Shown: positions 17,368 through 28,585 of the stretch, piece after piece
How the letters are laid out: each line of letters opens with the position of its first letter
Position numbering within the stretch: position 1 is the first letter of the stretch
Source: Sneathiella sp.
GTDB lineage: Bacteria > Pseudomonadota > Alphaproteobacteria > Sneathiellales > Sneathiellaceae
Reading direction: 5' to 3'
Assembly: GCF_002694385.1 (NCBI RefSeq)
Contig: NZ_NZMB01000021.1
Span: forward strand, 119,925 to 181,604
DNA: 61,680 nt
Made by a program: the position numbers and the translations under genes
The notes under the pieces: model-generated
What the model saw: the letters and a program-made list of their open reading frames with translations, nothing else
What the model was told of the DNA's origin: nothing
Database searches by the model: none

Positions 17368-18177
17368 ATGACTGATCGTTATGCGGCTTATACCAAACTG
17401 AAATTCGACTATCCGGCGGATCGCGTTCTGCGTATCACCTTCAGCAATCCGAAATCCTTCAACTCCGTCGATGCGGAAACCCATACCCAGATGACCGATA
17501 TCTGGCGCGATATCGACCGTGATCCCGACATCAATGCCGTTATCGTCACCGGGGAGGGCAAGGCCTTTTCCGCAGGCGGCGACTTCGGGCTGATCGAGAA
17601 AATGACCGGCAATTTCGAAGAGATCATGAAAACCTGGAAGGAAGCCAAGGATCTCGTCTACAACATCATCAACTGCAACAAGCCGATCATCTCGGCGATC
17701 AATGGCCCGGCCGCCGGCGCGGGGCTGGTGGTCGGTATTCTCGCCGATATTTCCATCGCCGGAAAGCGCGCGAAAATCGTTGACGGCCACCCCCGGCTCG
17801 GCGTGGCCGCGGGCGATGTCGCCGCCATCATCTGGCCGCTGCTGTGCGGCATGGCGAAGGCGAAATATTACCTGCTGACCTGCAAGCCCGTCTCCGGCGA
17901 GGAAGCGGAACGCATCGGTCTGGTATCGCTCTGCGTCGAGGATGACGAGTTGCAGGAAACCGCTCTCACCATCGCGACGGAAATGGCCAACGGGGCGCAA
18001 AGCGCGCTGCGCTGGACGAAATACTCGCTGAACAACTGGCTGCGTCAGGCCGGGCCGATTTTCGATGCCTCCACGGCGCTCGAAATGCTCGGCTTCATGG
18101 GCGAAGACGTCAAGGAAGGCGTCGCCTCGCACCGCGAGAAACGGGCGCCAAATTTCCGCAAAGACTGTCCGTTGTAA
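17368..18177 (+). CDS. Enoyl-CoA hydratase/isomerase family protein
   Basis: A 269-residue crotonase-fold enzyme. The oxyanion-hole segments are visible: [18 protein letters not shown] and [22 protein letters not shown]. The usual catalytic-Glu loop reads [21 protein letters not shown]. The first catalytic glutamate position is replaced (GVAAGD), so water addition may not be the reaction. The C-terminus [10 protein letters not shown] is typical of the family. The enzyme hydrates, isomerises or cleaves acyl-CoA esters. It is probably part of the same regulon as the ligases (site D upstream) and is followed by a terminator. Confidence 0.85.
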   Translation: MTDRYAAYTKLKFDYPADRVLRITFSNPKSFNSVDAETHTQMTDIWRDIDRDPDINAVIVTGEGKAFSAGGDFGLIEKMTGNFEEIMKTWKEAKDLVYNIINCNKPIISAINGPAAGAGLVVGILADISIAGKRAKIVDGHPRLGVAAGDVAAIIWPLLCGMAKAKYYLLTCKPVSGEEAERIGLVSLCVEDDELQETALTIATEMANGAQSALRWTKYSLNNWLRQAGPIFDASTALEMLGFMGEDVKEGVASHREKRAPNFRKDCPL

Positions 18178-18191
18178 TTGACTGAATTGAT

Positions 18192-18222
18192 CGCCTCTCC
18201 CTTCGGGGAGGGGCGTTTTTTT
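18192..18222 (+). terminator. Rho-independent terminator after the hydratase gene
   Basis: CGCCTCTCCC and GGGAGGGGCG form a stem around a TTCG tetraloop, followed by seven T, 15 bases after the stop codon. Confidence 0.88.
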
Positions 18223-18836
18223 ATGGGGTTCACTCCTCTGCTGGTTCCCGCGAGAGGCAGACTCCATTTCTGCCGTGTGAGATGCGGATCGGTCGGGTTG
18301 ACGGGTTAAAAATAAACCGCTGTTTGTTGTCAGGCAGATGCGGGCGGTGGCCGGACCTGCCAAAGGCCATAGGGTTATAAAGGACAGAGACCCCTTCAAG
18401 GGGACTGGTCCCGCCGGGTTGATAATTTATCTCATGAAAAAAAACGTCGGGACCGGGGGCAAGAAGCTGGGCCGGGCACCGTTCGGGTTTCAGGGGCGTC
18501 ACGCCCCAAATATCCCGTATATGCGAATAGTATAACATTGCCGGGCGAAAAATGCAACCTTTGATTTTAAAGTCACACCAGCGGGTTGAGACTTGGGGAA
18601 TGATCGGCGGATCTGGCGGGTAGAAAAGCAATTTCAGGCTGCACGGAGGGGCATCCGCGAAACCGCTGAATCATGCTGCATTCCGGCATTTTCTGGTCTA
18701 GGGTCAGGGCCTCAATTATGATGAGAAAAGGCGGCGACGCCACCTAACAAGAAAAAACCGGCGGCAAGGGGAAGCGGGCCAATGGGGCCGATGGGGCCGC
18801 TTTCCTGATAACGCCATCAGACGGGAGAGATACTCA
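18223..18836. other. Intergenic stretch before the ACS-like gene
   Basis: About 610 bases with no supported gene. A minus-strand open frame (18230-18631) has no ribosome site and no recognisable motif. Close to the next gene, 18774-18802 can fold (AAGCGG/CCGCTT) around a tandem ATGGGGCCG repeat and may be a leader hairpin. A half-operator CTAACAAG lies at about 18743, but it has no second arm. Confidence 0.4.
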
Positions 18837-20810
18837 ATGAATGAACTGGCACGTCAAAGCATCGTCTGGGAACCCGCTGAGGATCTGATCCGGCAGAGCA
18901 ATCTGGTCGCCTTCATGGCCGAGCACGGGATTGAAGATTACGAGGCGCTGATGCGCCGCGCCGAGGAGGAGCCGGAGTGGTGGTGGAACGCCATCGCCGG
19001 GCGGCTTCGCTTCATGAAACCCTATGACAAGATCATGGATCTCTCGAAGGGCATCGAATTTGCCGAATGGTTCATCGGCGGCACGACCAACATCGTGGAA
19101 AATTCTCTGGACCGTCATCGCGGCACCCCCGTCTGGACATCGCCCGCCGTGATCGGCGATAGCGAAAATGGCGAAAGCCGCATCTGGACCTATGAGGAAC
19201 TCAGTGCGGAAGTCTCCCGCCTCGCGTCGGGTCTCAAATCGCTTGGCGTGAAACCGGGTGAAGTGGTCGCCGTCTATATGCCCAATGTGAATGAGGCCGT
19301 CGTCGCCTTGCTGGCGGTGCCGAAGATTGGCGCGGTGGTGATGCCGCTGTTCTCCGGTTTCGGGGTGGATGCCATCCTCGCCCGGCTTAACGCATCGGAG
19401 GCAGTGGCCATCCTCACCGTTGATGGCGCAACGCGGCGCGGGCAGGTGGCCCCGATGAAGGAATTCGCCGATGCCGCCGCCGCCCGGGCGCCGAGCGTGC
19501 GGAATGTGATCTGCCTCCGGCGGACGGGCCACCCCGTCACCATGGGGGAGACGGATATCGACTGGGAGGAGCTGTGCGAGGGGCAACCCACGGACATGCC
19601 AAACGCCGAAATGCCGGCGGAGGCGCCCGCGCTGCTGGTCTATACCTCCGGCACCTCGGGGATGCCGAAGGGAACCGTGCATACCCATGGCGGTTTTCCG
19701 GCCAAGCTGACGCTTGATCTCGGCCTGATGATGGATATGAAAAGCAGCGACCGGATCGTCTGGTTTTCCGATATGGGCTGGCTGGTCGGGCCGCTGCTGG
19801 CGTTCGGCGCGACCCTGATGGGCGCGTCTTTCGTGCTGGCCGATGGCGCGCCGGACTATCCGGATGCAACGCGCATGTGGCGGCTGATCGAGAAGCACCA
19901 TGTGACGTTCCTCGGTGTGTCGCCGACGCTGATCCGTGGCTTCATGCATGGCGCCGGGGTGGGCGATCATGATATTTCCTCCATCCGCCTTGTCGCCTCC
20001 ACGGGGGAGGCCTGGACACCGGATGCCTGGTGGTGGACCTTTGAAAATGTCCTGAAAAGCAACGCGCCGATCATCAACTATACGGGCGGTACGGAAATTG
20101 GCGGCGGCATTCTCGCCGGGTCCGTCCTGCGGCCGATGAAGCCCTGTTCCTTTTCCGGCCCGGTGCCGGGCATGGGGGCCGATATCGTCGATATGGACGG
20201 GAAACCGCTCGGCCCCGGCACTGTGGGGGAGCTGGTTTTGCGCAAACCCTCCATCGGGCTCAGCCGGGGATTGTGGAAAGATAACGAACGCTACCTTGCC
20301 AGCTATTGGCGGGATATTCCCGGCTGCTGGCGTCAGGGCGACTGGGCCGTGCGGGATGAGGACGGCTTCTGGTTCGTCCTCGGCCGGTCCGATGACACGC
20401 TGAAAATCGCCGGAAAGCGCACCGGCCCGTCAGAGATTGAGGCGCTGCTCACCGCCACCGGCAAGGTGCGGGAAGTGGCGGCCATCGGCATCCCGGACGA
20501 GATCAAGGGCGAAAGCGTCGCCTGCGTCGTGGTGCTGGACAAGGACGCGGCGGCGGGGGCGACCGTGGAGAAGGAGCTTGCGGACGCGGTCATTGCCGGG
20601 CTCGGCTATCCCTATAAGCCGAAATTCATCCTGACCGTGCCGGACCTGCCAAAGACGCGCAATATGAAGGTGATGCGGCGGCTGGTGCGCGCCGTCTGCC
20701 TCGGCAAGCCGCTCGGCGATACGTCATCGCTGGTCAATCCGGAGGCGCTGGAGGCGATCTCGGAAGCCGCCATCAATCGCGGCCATCTCACCCCCGCCGC
20801 GAAAGGGTAA
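18837..20810 (+). CDS. Acetyl-CoA synthetase-like AMP-forming acyl-CoA ligase
   Basis: A 657-residue ligase with the ACS N-terminal domain (EWFIGGTTNIVENSLDRH), phosphate loop YTSGTSGMPKGTVHTHGG, DMGWLVGP, YTGGTEIGGG, and a C-terminal part with GRSDDTLKIAGKRTGPSEIE and the lysine in TRNMKVMRR. ACS enzymes normally have WWQTETG at the acyl pocket. Here it is NYTGGTEIGGG, so acetate is unlikely to be the main substrate and a larger or branched acid is more probable. The ribosome site GGGAGA is good. It stands alone before a bidirectional terminator. Confidence 0.85.
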   Translation: MNELARQSIVWEPAEDLIRQSNLVAFMAEHGIEDYEALMRRAEEEPEWWWNAIAGRLRFMKPYDKIMDLSKGIEFAEWFIGGTTNIVENSLDRHRGTPVWTSPAVIGDSENGESRIWTYEELSAEVSRLASGLKSLGVKPGEVVAVYMPNVNEAVVALLAVPKIGAVVMPLFSGFGVDAILARLNASEAVAILTVDGATRRGQVAPMKEFADAAAARAPSVRNVICLRRTGHPVTMGETDIDWEELCEGQPTDMPNAEMPAEAPALLVYTSGTSGMPKGTVHTHGGFPAKLTLDLGLMMDMKSSDRIVWFSDMGWLVGPLLAFGATLMGASFVLADGAPDYPDATRMWRLIEKHHVTFLGVSPTLIRGFMHGAGVGDHDISSIRLVASTGEAWTPDAWWWTFENVLKSNAPIINYTGGTEIGGGILAGSVLRPMKPCSFSGPVPGMGADIVDMDGKPLGPGTVGELVLRKPSIGLSRGLWKDNERYLASYWRDIPGCWRQGDWAVRDEDGFWFVLGRSDDTLKIAGKRTGPSEIEALLTATGKVREVAAIGIPDEIKGESVACVVVLDKDAAAGATVEKELADAVIAGLGYPYKPKFILTVPDLPKTRNMKVMRRLVRAVCLGKPLGDTSSLVNPEALEAISEAAINRGHLTPAAKG

Positions 20811-20837
20811 GCGCGGAAAAGGGAAGATGAAGACATA

Positions 20838-20866
20838 AAAAAACCCGCCCAAACGGCGGGTTTTTT
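20838..20866. terminator. Bidirectional terminator between the ACS-like gene and greA
   Basis: AAACCCGCC / GGCGGGTTT hairpin with an A run on the left and six T on the right. It serves the plus-strand ligase gene and, reversed, the minus-strand greA. Confidence 0.88.
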
Positions 20867-20886
20867 CATTACTTGCGGGCGGGAAA

Positions 20887-21363
20887 TCAGCTTGAGTAGC
20901 TGACCTCGATCACCTCATAGGCTTTGGAGCCGCCGGGGGTCATCACCTCGACGCTGTCGCCCTGTTCCTTGCCGATCAGCGCGCGGGCCAGCGGCGCGGT
21001 GATGGAGAGGCGACCCTCCTCGATATTGCTTTCATCCTCGCCGACGATCTGATAGCTGGTCTCTTCGTCGGTGTCTTCATCGGCGAGCAGAATGGTGGCG
21101 CCAAATTTGATCTGGCGGCCGGAAATGGACGCGACATCGATGACCTCGGCACGGCTCAGCTTGTCCTGCAGCTCGGCGATGCGGCCCTCGATGAGGGATT
21201 GCTGCTCTTTGGCGGCATGATACTCCGCATTTTCAGACAGGTCCCCATGCTCGCGCGCGGTCGCAATTGCCTGGATAACCGCCGGGCGAGCCGTTGATTT
21301 CAACTCTTTCAATTCTTTTTCAAGCCGCGCATAGCCCGCAGCCGTCATCGGTAGTCGTTCCAT
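20887..21363 (-). CDS. greA: Transcription elongation factor GreA
   Basis: A 158-residue protein of the usual length. The N-terminal coiled coil carries the acidic tip [16 protein letters not shown], which rescues backtracked RNA polymerase by stimulating transcript cleavage. The C-terminal domain has the GxxxGD-type end ([25 protein letters not shown]). The start ATG is at 21363, followed by [18 protein letters not shown]. It is downstream of carB on the same strand. Confidence 0.95.
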   Translation of the reverse strand: MERLPMTAAGYARLEKELKELKSTARPAVIQAIATAREHGDLSENAEYHAAKEQQSLIEGRIAELQDKLSRAEVIDVASISGRQIKFGATILLADEDTDEETSYQIVGEDESNIEEGRLSITAPLARALIGKEQGDSVEVMTPGGSKAYEVIEVSYSS

Positions 21364-21455
21364 TTGAAATCTCGATTACGTCGTTACGTGAATGATCGCT
21401 TGCACTCGTCACAAAGCCGCTCTGACTATAGACTTAGTCAGAGCTTGTCAAGGAA

Positions 21456-24400
21456 TTAAGAATAGGATTGAAGCGAGTTGACTTCAAGTGTTCCCGTAAT
21501 AATTTTCTCGATGGCTTCGACGGTTGCAAAGGCTCCGGCAACGGTGGTCGAGTAGGGGGTTTTCATGACCAGCGCCGTGTGGCGGATGTCATAGCTGTCG
21601 CGCAGTGCCTGCGCCCCTTCGGTGGTGTTGAAGACCAGCGCGATATCGCCGTTTTTCATGGCATCGACGATGTTCGGCCGCCCTTCCATGACCTTGTTGA
21701 TGCGCGCAACGGGCAGGCCCTGATCGGTGAAATATTTCGCCGTGCCGCCGGTGGAGACAACGGTGAAGCCGAGCGTAATCAGCTTGGCCACCGCCGCCGT
21801 GATCGGCGCCTTGTCGAGATCCTTGACGGAGACGAACACCGTGCCCGATGTGGGCAGGCGCACGCCTGCCGCGATCTGCGATTTCAGGAAGGCGGCGCCG
21901 AAATCCGTATCAATGCCCATCACCTCCCCGGTGGAGCGCATTTCCGGGCCCAGCACCACATCGACGCCGGGGAAGCGCGAGAAGGGGAAGACGGCTTCCT
22001 TGACGGTGACATGCTTGAGCGGCCGGTCGACAAGATCGAAGGAGGCGAGGCTTTCCCCCGCCATGACGCGCGCGGCGATCTTGGCGATGGGGTAGTTGAT
22101 GCTTTTGGCCACAAACGGCACCGTGCGGCTCGCCCGCGGGTTGACTTCCAGGATATAGATCGTCCCGTCCTTGACGGCGAACTGCACATTCATCAGCCCG
22201 ACGACATTGAGCGCAAGGGCCATCGCCTCCGTCTGGCGCTTGATCTCCGCGATGACATCGGCTTCTAGCGTATGCGGCGGCAGGGAACAGGCGCTGTCCC
22301 CGGAATGAATGCCGGCTTCCTCGATATGCTCCATCACGCCCGCGACGAACACGGTCTTGCCGTCGGAAAGACAATCCACATCCACCTCGATGGCGTTCTG
22401 CAGATAGCCGTCCACCAGCACGGGATTGTCACCGGAAACGATCACCGCCTCGCGCATGTAGCGATCGAGGCTGTCGCCGTCGCGGACGATTTCCATCCCG
22501 CGGCCGCCCAGCACATAGGAGGGGCGGACGACGACCGGATAGCCGATCCGTTCCGCGACCGCGAAGGCCTCCTCCACCGAGCGGGCGATGCCGTTTTCCG
22601 GCTGCTTGAGGCCGAGCTTGTGCAGAAGCTGCTGGAACCGCTCCCGGTCCTCGGCAAGGTCGATGGCGTCCGGCGTGGTGCCGAGAATGGGCACGCCCGC
22701 CGCCTCCAGCCCGGCCGCGAGCTTGAGCGGCGTCTGTCCGCCGAACTGGACGATCACGCCATGCAGCGTGCCGTTCGACTGTTCCTTGCGGATGATGGCG
22801 AGGGTGTCTTCCACCGTCAGCGGCTCGAAATACAGCCGGTCGGAGGTGTCATAGTCGGTGGAGACGGTTTCGGGGTTGCAGTTGACCATGATGGTCTCAT
22901 AACCCGCGTCCGACAGGGCATAGGCCGCATGGACGCAGCAATAGTCAAACTCGATCCCCTGGCCGATGCGGTTGGGGCCGCCGCCGAGAATGATGACCTT
23001 TTTGGCGTCCGTCGGCTCGGCCTCGCACACCGCCTCGTCCCATTCATTGCCTTCATAGGTGGAATACATATACGGCGTCTGCGACGGGAATTCCCCGGCG
23101 CAGGTATCAATGCGCTTGTAGACAGGCTCGATCCCGAATTTCTGCCGCGCGGCCAGCACATGCTCCTCGCGGGTGTCAGCCAGCTCGGCGAGGCGCTTGT
23201 CGCTGAAACCCATGGATTTGAGGGCGAGAAGCCCGCCTTTCGTCCGTGGCAGACCGTTCGCGCGGACCGCGTTCTCCATCTCGACGATGGCCTCAATCTG
23301 CGCCAGGAACCAGGGTTCATATTTGCTGGCGGCGTGAATTTCATCGAGGGTGAGACCCTCGCGGAAGGCCTGCGCGATATTGAGCAGCCGCTCCGGCGTC
23401 GGATGGGCGAGGATTGCCTGAATCTGCTGCTTGTCCGCCTTCTGGTCGCCATGGCGGGTGAAATTCTGCTCATTGAGGCCGGTGAGGCCGGTCTCCAGCG
23501 ACCGCAGCGCCTTTTGCAGGCTTTCGGCGAAGGTCCGGCCGATGGCCATGGCCTCGCCCACGGATTTCATGGCGGTGCCGAGCTTGGCTTCCGCGCCCGG
23601 AAACTTCTCGAAGGTGAAGCGCGGGATTTTCGTGACCACATAGTCGATGGTCGGTTCGAACGACGCCGGGGTGACGCCGGTGATGTCGTTATCCAGCTCG
23701 TCCAGCGTATAGCCGACGGCGAGCTTCGCCGCCACCTTGGCGATGGGAAAACCGGTCGCCTTGGAGGCGAGCGCGCTGGAGCGGGAAACGCGCGGGTTCA
23801 TCTCGATAATGATCAGGCGGCCGTTCTCCGGATTGACGGCGAACTGCACGTTGGAGCCGCCGGTCTCCACCCCGATTTCGCGCAACACCGCGAGGGAGGC
23901 GTTGCGCATCACCTGATATTCCTTGTCGGTGAGGGTCAGCGCCGGGGCAACCGTGATGGAATCGCCCGTATGCACGCCCATGGGATCGACATTTTCGATG
24001 GAACAGATAATGATGCAGTTGTCCGCCTTGTCGCGCACAACCTCCATCTCATATTCCTTCCAGCCGACGATGCTTTCCTCTACCAGCACTTCGGTGGTGG
24101 GGGAGGCATCGAGCCCGCCGGTGACGATTTCCTCGAACTCCTCGCGGTTATAGGCGATGCCGCCGCCGGTGCCGCCCAAGGTGTAGGACGGGCGGATGAT
24201 GCAGGGGAGCTTGACGTCCTCCAGCACTTTCCAGGCTTCGTCAAGCGTGTGCGCGACGGCGCTTTTCGGCATGTCGAGGCCGATTTTCAGCATGGCGGTG
24301 CGGAACTGGTCGCGGTCTTCGGCTTTCGCAATGGCTTCGCGGTTGGCGCCGATGAGCTGCACGCCGTAACGGTCGAGCGCGCCACTTTCGGCGAGCGCCA

Positions 24401-24698
24401 GCGCGGTATTCAGCGCCGTCTGCCCGCCCATGGTCGGCAGGATCGCATCGGGGCGTTCCTTGGCGATGATCTTCTCGACAATCTCGGGGGTGATCGGCTC
24501 CACATAGGTGGCGTCGGCAAGGCCCGGGTCGGTCATGATGGTGGCCGGGTTGGAGTTGACCAGAATAACGCGGTAACCCTCTTCCTTCAGCGCCTTGCAG
24601 GCCTGGGTGCCGGAATAGTCGAATTCGCACGCCTGGCCAATGATGATGGGCCCGGCGCCGATGATCATGATGGACTGGATATCGGTACGTTTAGGCAT
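21456..24698 (-). CDS. carB: Carbamoyl-phosphate synthase large subunit
   Basis: A 1080-residue enzyme, full length. It uses ammonia from CarA, bicarbonate and two ATP to make carbamoyl phosphate for arginine and pyrimidines. Two ATP-grasp halves are visible (first [17 protein letters not shown], second [15 protein letters not shown]), with the twin starts [21 protein letters not shown] and [20 protein letters not shown]. The C-terminal MGS-like regulatory domain begins near [12 protein letters not shown]. It overlaps carA by eight bases. Confidence 0.97.
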   Translation of the reverse strand: MPKRTDIQSIMIIGAGPIIIGQACEFDYSGTQACKALKEEGYRVILVNSNPATIMTDPGLADATYVEPITPEIVEKIIAKERPDAILPTMGGQTALNTALALAESGALDRYGVQLIGANREAIAKAEDRDQFRTAMLKIGLDMPKSAVAHTLDEAWKVLEDVKLPCIIRPSYTLGGTGGGIAYNREEFEEIVTGGLDASPTTEVLVEESIVGWKEYEMEVVRDKADNCIIICSIENVDPMGVHTGDSITVAPALTLTDKEYQVMRNASLAVLREIGVETGGSNVQFAVNPENGRLIIIEMNPRVSRSSALASKATGFPIAKVAAKLAVGYTLDELDNDITGVTPASFEPTIDYVVTKIPRFTFEKFPGAEAKLGTAMKSVGEAMAIGRTFAESLQKALRSLETGLTGLNEQNFTRHGDQKADKQQIQAILAHPTPERLLNIAQAFREGLTLDEIHAASKYEPWFLAQIEAIVEMENAVRANGLPRTKGGLLALKSMGFSDKRLAELADTREEHVLAARQKFGIEPVYKRIDTCAGEFPSQTPYMYSTYEGNEWDEAVCEAEPTDAKKVIILGGGPNRIGQGIEFDYCCVHAAYALSDAGYETIMVNCNPETVSTDYDTSDRLYFEPLTVEDTLAIIRKEQSNGTLHGVIVQFGGQTPLKLAAGLEAAGVPILGTTPDAIDLAEDRERFQQLLHKLGLKQPENGIARSVEEAFAVAERIGYPVVVRPSYVLGGRGMEIVRDGDSLDRYMREAVIVSGDNPVLVDGYLQNAIEVDVDCLSDGKTVFVAGVMEHIEEAGIHSGDSACSLPPHTLEADVIAEIKRQTEAMALALNVVGLMNVQFAVKDGTIYILEVNPRASRTVPFVAKSINYPIAKIAARVMAGESLASFDLVDRPLKHVTVKEAVFPFSRFPGVDVVLGPEMRSTGEVMGIDTDFGAAFLKSQIAAGVRLPTSGTVFVSVKDLDKAPITAAVAKLITLGFTVVSTGGTAKYFTDQGLPVARINKVMEGRPNIVDAMKNGDIALVFNTTEGAQALRDSYDIRHTALVMKTPYSTTVAGAFATVEAIEKIITGTLEVNSLQSYS

Positions 24699-25875
24699 TT
24701 TTTCTATCGACCATATCTATGAAGCGTTGGAAAAGATACTGGCTGTCCTGCGGGCCGGGGCTCGCTTCGGGATGATACTGCACGGAAAAGACCGGCTTGC
24801 CGTCAATCTCGATCCCCTCGACCACGCCGTCGAACAGGGATTTATGGGTTTCGGTCACGCCGTCCGGCAGGCTTTCGCGCACCACGACGAAGCCGTGGTT
24901 CTGCGAGGTGATCTCGACCTTGCCGGTTGTCAGATCCTTGACCGGCTGGTTGGCGCCGCGATGGCCCTGGTGCATCTTCATGGTTTTGGCGCCGACCGCA
25001 ATGGCCAGCATCTGATGCCCAAGGCAGATGCCGAAAGTGGGCACGCCGCTGTCGATGCAGCCCTGAATGACCGGCACGGCATATGTGCCGGTCGCCGCCG
25101 GATCGCCGGGGCCGTTGGCAAGGAAAATCCCGTCGGGCTTGAGCGCCATGATCTCATCCAGGCTGGCCGTTGCGGGCACCACCGTGATGCGGCAGCCGAG
25201 ATCGGCGAGGCAGCGCAGGATATTGCGTTTCACCCCGTAATCGACGGCGACAATATGGCGCTTCGGCGCCTGCTGCTCGCCATATCCGGCCTTGATGTCC
25301 CAGGTGGTTTCCGTCCATTCGTAAGGCGCCTTGCAGGAGACGACCTTGGCGAGGTCCATGCCCTCCAGCCCGGCCCAGGCGGCCGCCTTTTTCTGCAAAG
25401 CGGGAATGTCGAACTTGCCGTCCTTGCGGTGGGCGATGATGCCGTTGGGGGCGCCGGACTTGCGGATATAATGGGTGAGGCGGCGGGTATCGACCCCGGA
25501 AATGCCGATCAGGTTTCTTGATTTCAGCCAGTCATCCAGCGGGCCGACCGCCCGCCAGTTGGCCGGATCGGAAATGCTGGCCCGGATGATGAGACCCGCG
25601 GCGGCGATGCCCGCCGTCTCGATATCCTCATCATTGAAGCCGACATTGCCGATATGGGGAAAGGTGAAGGTGATCAACTGACCGGCGAAGGACGGATCGG
25701 TCAGGCTTTCCTGATAGCCGGTCATCGAGGTGTTGAAGCAGACTTCGCCGATCGTTTCCCCCTCGACGCCGATGCCGAAGCCGTGGAAGACGGTGCCATC
25801 GCCCAGCACAAGGACCGCTGTCGCTGTCCGTTCACTGTTCAGATCGACCGCGTCACCATTGTTTTCATAAGACAT
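24691..25875 (-). CDS. carA: Carbamoyl-phosphate synthase small subunit (glutaminase)
   Basis: A 394-residue class I glutamine amidotransferase that supplies ammonia to CarB. The nucleophile Cys lies in [16 protein letters not shown], and the His-Glu pair in [14 protein letters not shown]. The N-terminal CPSase domain shows [20 protein letters not shown]. It is the first gene of the carAB unit, and the promoter should lie in the 231-base gap to yqeY (25876-26106). Confidence 0.97.
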   Translation of the reverse strand: MSYENNGDAVDLNSERTATAVLVLGDGTVFHGFGIGVEGETIGEVCFNTSMTGYQESLTDPSFAGQLITFTFPHIGNVGFNDEDIETAGIAAAGLIIRASISDPANWRAVGPLDDWLKSRNLIGISGVDTRRLTHYIRKSGAPNGIIAHRKDGKFDIPALQKKAAAWAGLEGMDLAKVVSCKAPYEWTETTWDIKAGYGEQQAPKRHIVAVDYGVKRNILRCLADLGCRITVVPATASLDEIMALKPDGIFLANGPGDPAATGTYAVPVIQGCIDSGVPTFGICLGHQMLAIAVGAKTMKMHQGHRGANQPVKDLTTGKVEITSQNHGFVVVRESLPDGVTETHKSLFDGVVEGIEIDGKPVFSVQYHPEASPGPQDSQYLFQRFIDMVDRKNA

Positions 25876-26106
25876 GATAATAGGGACCCTCTTGCGGTAG
25901 TTCCGCCGAGCCGAAATTTCTCTGGCCTGGTAGCTGAATATTGCGCTGGAACATAAGCAGTTTGCTGCGCCGCGTCAAGTTTTTCAAAAACTTTTCCGCG
26001 TAAAAATTCTTGTTTAATTTCAATGACTTACAAAGAAGATTTGGATTGCTATCGGTCTGGCTTTCCGTTAGTATGTCGCCTTTCTCCACGATAGATTCGG
26101 ATATTT

Positions 26107-26565
26107 ATGTTACGAAGCAGGATAAAAGAGTCGCTGAAAGAGGCAATGAAATCAAAGGATAAGCGTCGCATTTCGACGCTGCGCCTGATCATTGCCACGT
26201 TGCAGGACCGCGATCTGGCGGCACGCGACAAGGGGGCGGAGGATGGAATCACCGATGATGAGATTCTTCAGATGCTGACGACGATGGTGCGCCAGCGCAA
26301 GGAGTCCATCGACGCCTATGAAAAGGGCGGCCGGGTCGATCTCGCCACGTCGGAGCAGGAGGAAATCGATATCATCGCGGAGTATCTTCCCAAGCAGTTT
26401 GACGCAGGGGAAACCCGCGCGGCTGTGGAAGAGGTGATCGGCGATATCGGCGCGTCGGGCCTGAAAGACATGGGCCGCACCATGGCGGAACTGAAAAGCC
26501 GTTTCGCCGGGCAGATGGATTTTTCGAAAGCGAGCGCTATTGTCAAGGAAACCCTTGGCGCCTGA
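26107..26565 (+). CDS. yqeY: GatB/YqeY domain protein
   Basis: A 152-residue YqeY-type protein with the start LRSRIKESLKEAMKSKDKRR, a middle region ILQMLTTMVRQRKESIDAYEKGGR and the end GLKDMGRTMAELKSRF. The domain is also the tail of the GatB amidotransferase and binds tRNA. The stand-alone function is not settled. The order carA / yqeY / dnaG / rpoD is a known alphaproteobacterial arrangement. It is divergent from carA. Confidence 0.9.
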   Translation: MLRSRIKESLKEAMKSKDKRRISTLRLIIATLQDRDLAARDKGAEDGITDDEILQMLTTMVRQRKESIDAYEKGGRVDLATSEQEEIDIIAEYLPKQFDAGETRAAVEEVIGDIGASGLKDMGRTMAELKSRFAGQMDFSKASAIVKETLGA

Positions 26566-26624
26566 CCGGGCGGCGATGGTTTGAGGTTTTTTTCATTAAC
26601 CGGTTAAATACGGAATAGCACGGC

Positions 26625-28517
26625 ATGGCCTTTCCGCCGCAATTCATGGAAGAGCTCAAGGCGCGCGTCAGTCTTGTCGATGTGATCGGGCGGCGCACGA
26701 AGCTGGTGAAAAAGGGGCGGGAATATTCCGGCCTCTGCCCGTTTCATAATGAAAAAACGCCGTCCTTCACGGTCAATGAGGAGAAGGGCTTCTATCACTG
26801 CTTCGGTTGCGGCGCCAATGGCGACCTGATCGAATTTGTCAAGCAGACGGAAGGCGTCGAGTTTCCGGAGGCCGTCGAGCGCCTCGCCGCCCTCGCCGGA
26901 ATTGCCGTGCCCGTGCAGCGGCCGGAGGAGAGGGAGCGGCAACAACGATCCGCGACGCTGCATGATGCGATGGAATTGGCCGCGGAATGGTTCATCGGCC
27001 AGCTTGCCGGTCAGGCGGGCGGCGGCGCGCGGGGCTATCTCGCGCGGCGGCAACTGTCGGAACGGGCGGTCGCGTCTTTCCGTCTCGGTTATGCGCCGAA
27101 CAGCCGCACGGCCCTGAAAGAGGCGCTGATCGCCCGCGGGGTGACGGAGGCGACGCTGATCGAGGGCGGGCTGATCATCAAGCCGGACGACGGGCGGGAG
27201 ACATATGACCGCTTCCGTGACCGGCTGATGTTCCCCATTACGGACCGGCGCGGCCGGGTGATCGCCTTTGGCGGCCGCGCGCTCGGGGAGGCGAATGCGA
27301 AATATCTCAACTCCCCCGAAACGCCGCTCTTCCACAAGGGGCATGTCCTTTACAATATGGCGACGGCGCGAAAAGCAGCGTTCGACAGCGGCCGCCTGAT
27401 CGTCGCCGAGGGGTATATGGATGTGATCGCCTTCAGCGATGCGGGCTTTGCCGAGGCGGTGGCCCCGCTCGGCACCGCCGTGACGGAAGATCAGCTCCGT
27501 ATCCTCTGGCAGATGGCGTCGGAGCCGGTGATTTGCCTCGATGGCGATGCGGCGGGCTGGCGCGCGGCGCTGAAGGTGGCGGAGCGCGCTCTGCCATTAT
27601 TACGCCCTGGCCATTCCCTGCGCTTCGCCCTGCTGCCCGAGGGGATGGACCCGGACGACCTGATCCGGAAACAGGGTGCGGCGGCGATGCAGGCGGTGCT
27701 GGAAAGTGCTTTGCCGCTCTCGGAAATTCTCTGGCGCAAGGAGACGGAGGACCGCCCGGTGGATACGCCGGAGCGCAAGGCGGCGCTTGAAAAATCCCTC
27801 AATGATCTGTGCAACGCCATGCAGGATGCGGCGGTGCAGGGCTATTACCGCAGCTTTTTCAAGGACCGGCTGTGGCAGGCCTTCCGCCCGCCGCGGCAGC
27901 AGACCGGGGGGCGGACGGGTTCCGGGCCGCGCGGCAAAGAACGATTCGGCCGATTCGCGAATCAATCGCGTGATTCGCATCTTACAGGTAGTTCAACCCT
28001 GCAGCCGGGACAGATGCAATCGGGCAGCCGCCGCGAGGAATTGATCCTGCTGACGGTCATAAACCACCCGGCCATAATGGAAAATCACTTCGAGACGCTG
28101 GGCGGCCTGACGCTCAGCAGCCCCCGACTTGACAGATTGCGACGCGCAATAATAGATATTGCCACGGTCGAATCTCCTCTTGACTACGCGGGCATGGCAC
28201 ACCATTTAGCAAAACGTGGATTGTCTGAGCAGGTAAAGGGTTTGCAGCGGCCGGCAACCAGATCCCTGGACTGGTTCACCAATCCGGATACGGCCTATGA
28301 AGATGCGCTGAATGCCTGGCTGCATATCATTGACCGCCACAAGCTGGAGGCACTCAGAAAAGATCTGGAAACGGCGGAGCGACAGCTCAGGGAAAATACG
28401 ACGACGGAAAATCTCGACCGGTTGAAACTGGCAAAGAAAGCGCTGGAAGAGGCATCCGGCACATCGGCCAGTCTGGACGGATTTGGAATGGCCTCCGGGC
28501 GAAGTAATATTGTGTAG
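26625..28517 (+). CDS. dnaG: DNA primase
   Basis: A 630-residue primase that makes RNA primers for replication. A zinc finger lies at about residues 40-65 ([11 protein letters not shown] and FHCFGCG-type [11 protein letters not shown]). The RNA polymerase core begins near [11 protein letters not shown]-type [10 protein letters not shown] and carries the TOPRIM Glu in [11 protein letters not shown] and the acidic pair in [13 protein letters not shown] variable linker around 430-460 is Gly/Arg-rich. The C-terminal helicase-binding region is present. It lies just before rpoD. Confidence 0.96.
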   Translation: MAFPPQFMEELKARVSLVDVIGRRTKLVKKGREYSGLCPFHNEKTPSFTVNEEKGFYHCFGCGANGDLIEFVKQTEGVEFPEAVERLAALAGIAVPVQRPEERERQQRSATLHDAMELAAEWFIGQLAGQAGGGARGYLARRQLSERAVASFRLGYAPNSRTALKEALIARGVTEATLIEGGLIIKPDDGRETYDRFRDRLMFPITDRRGRVIAFGGRALGEANAKYLNSPETPLFHKGHVLYNMATARKAAFDSGRLIVAEGYMDVIAFSDAGFAEAVAPLGTAVTEDQLRILWQMASEPVICLDGDAAGWRAALKVAERALPLLRPGHSLRFALLPEGMDPDDLIRKQGAAAMQAVLESALPLSEILWRKETEDRPVDTPERKAALEKSLNDLCNAMQDAAVQGYYRSFFKDRLWQAFRPPRQQTGGRTGSGPRGKERFGRFANQSRDSHLTGSSTLQPGQMQSGSRREELILLTVINHPAIMENHFETLGGLTLSSPRLDRLRRAIIDIATVESPLDYAGMAHHLAKRGLSEQVKGLQRPATRSLDWFTNPDTAYEDALNAWLHIIDRHKLEALRKDLETAERQLRENTTTENLDRLKLAKKALEEASGTSASLDGFGMASGRSNIV

Positions 28518-28585
28518 ACATCAAGGACCCCCGGCAGCCCGCAAGGCGCGGCCCATCAGCGGAATATTTCAGGAGATTAGACTTT

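Noticed and set aside
18230-18631. Minus-strand 133-residue frame
   Set aside because: No ribosome site, no motif, odd composition, and it overlaps the terminator flank.
18743-18750. Fifth operator before the ACS-like gene
   Set aside because: Only one arm (CTAACAAG) is present and the second half is missing.
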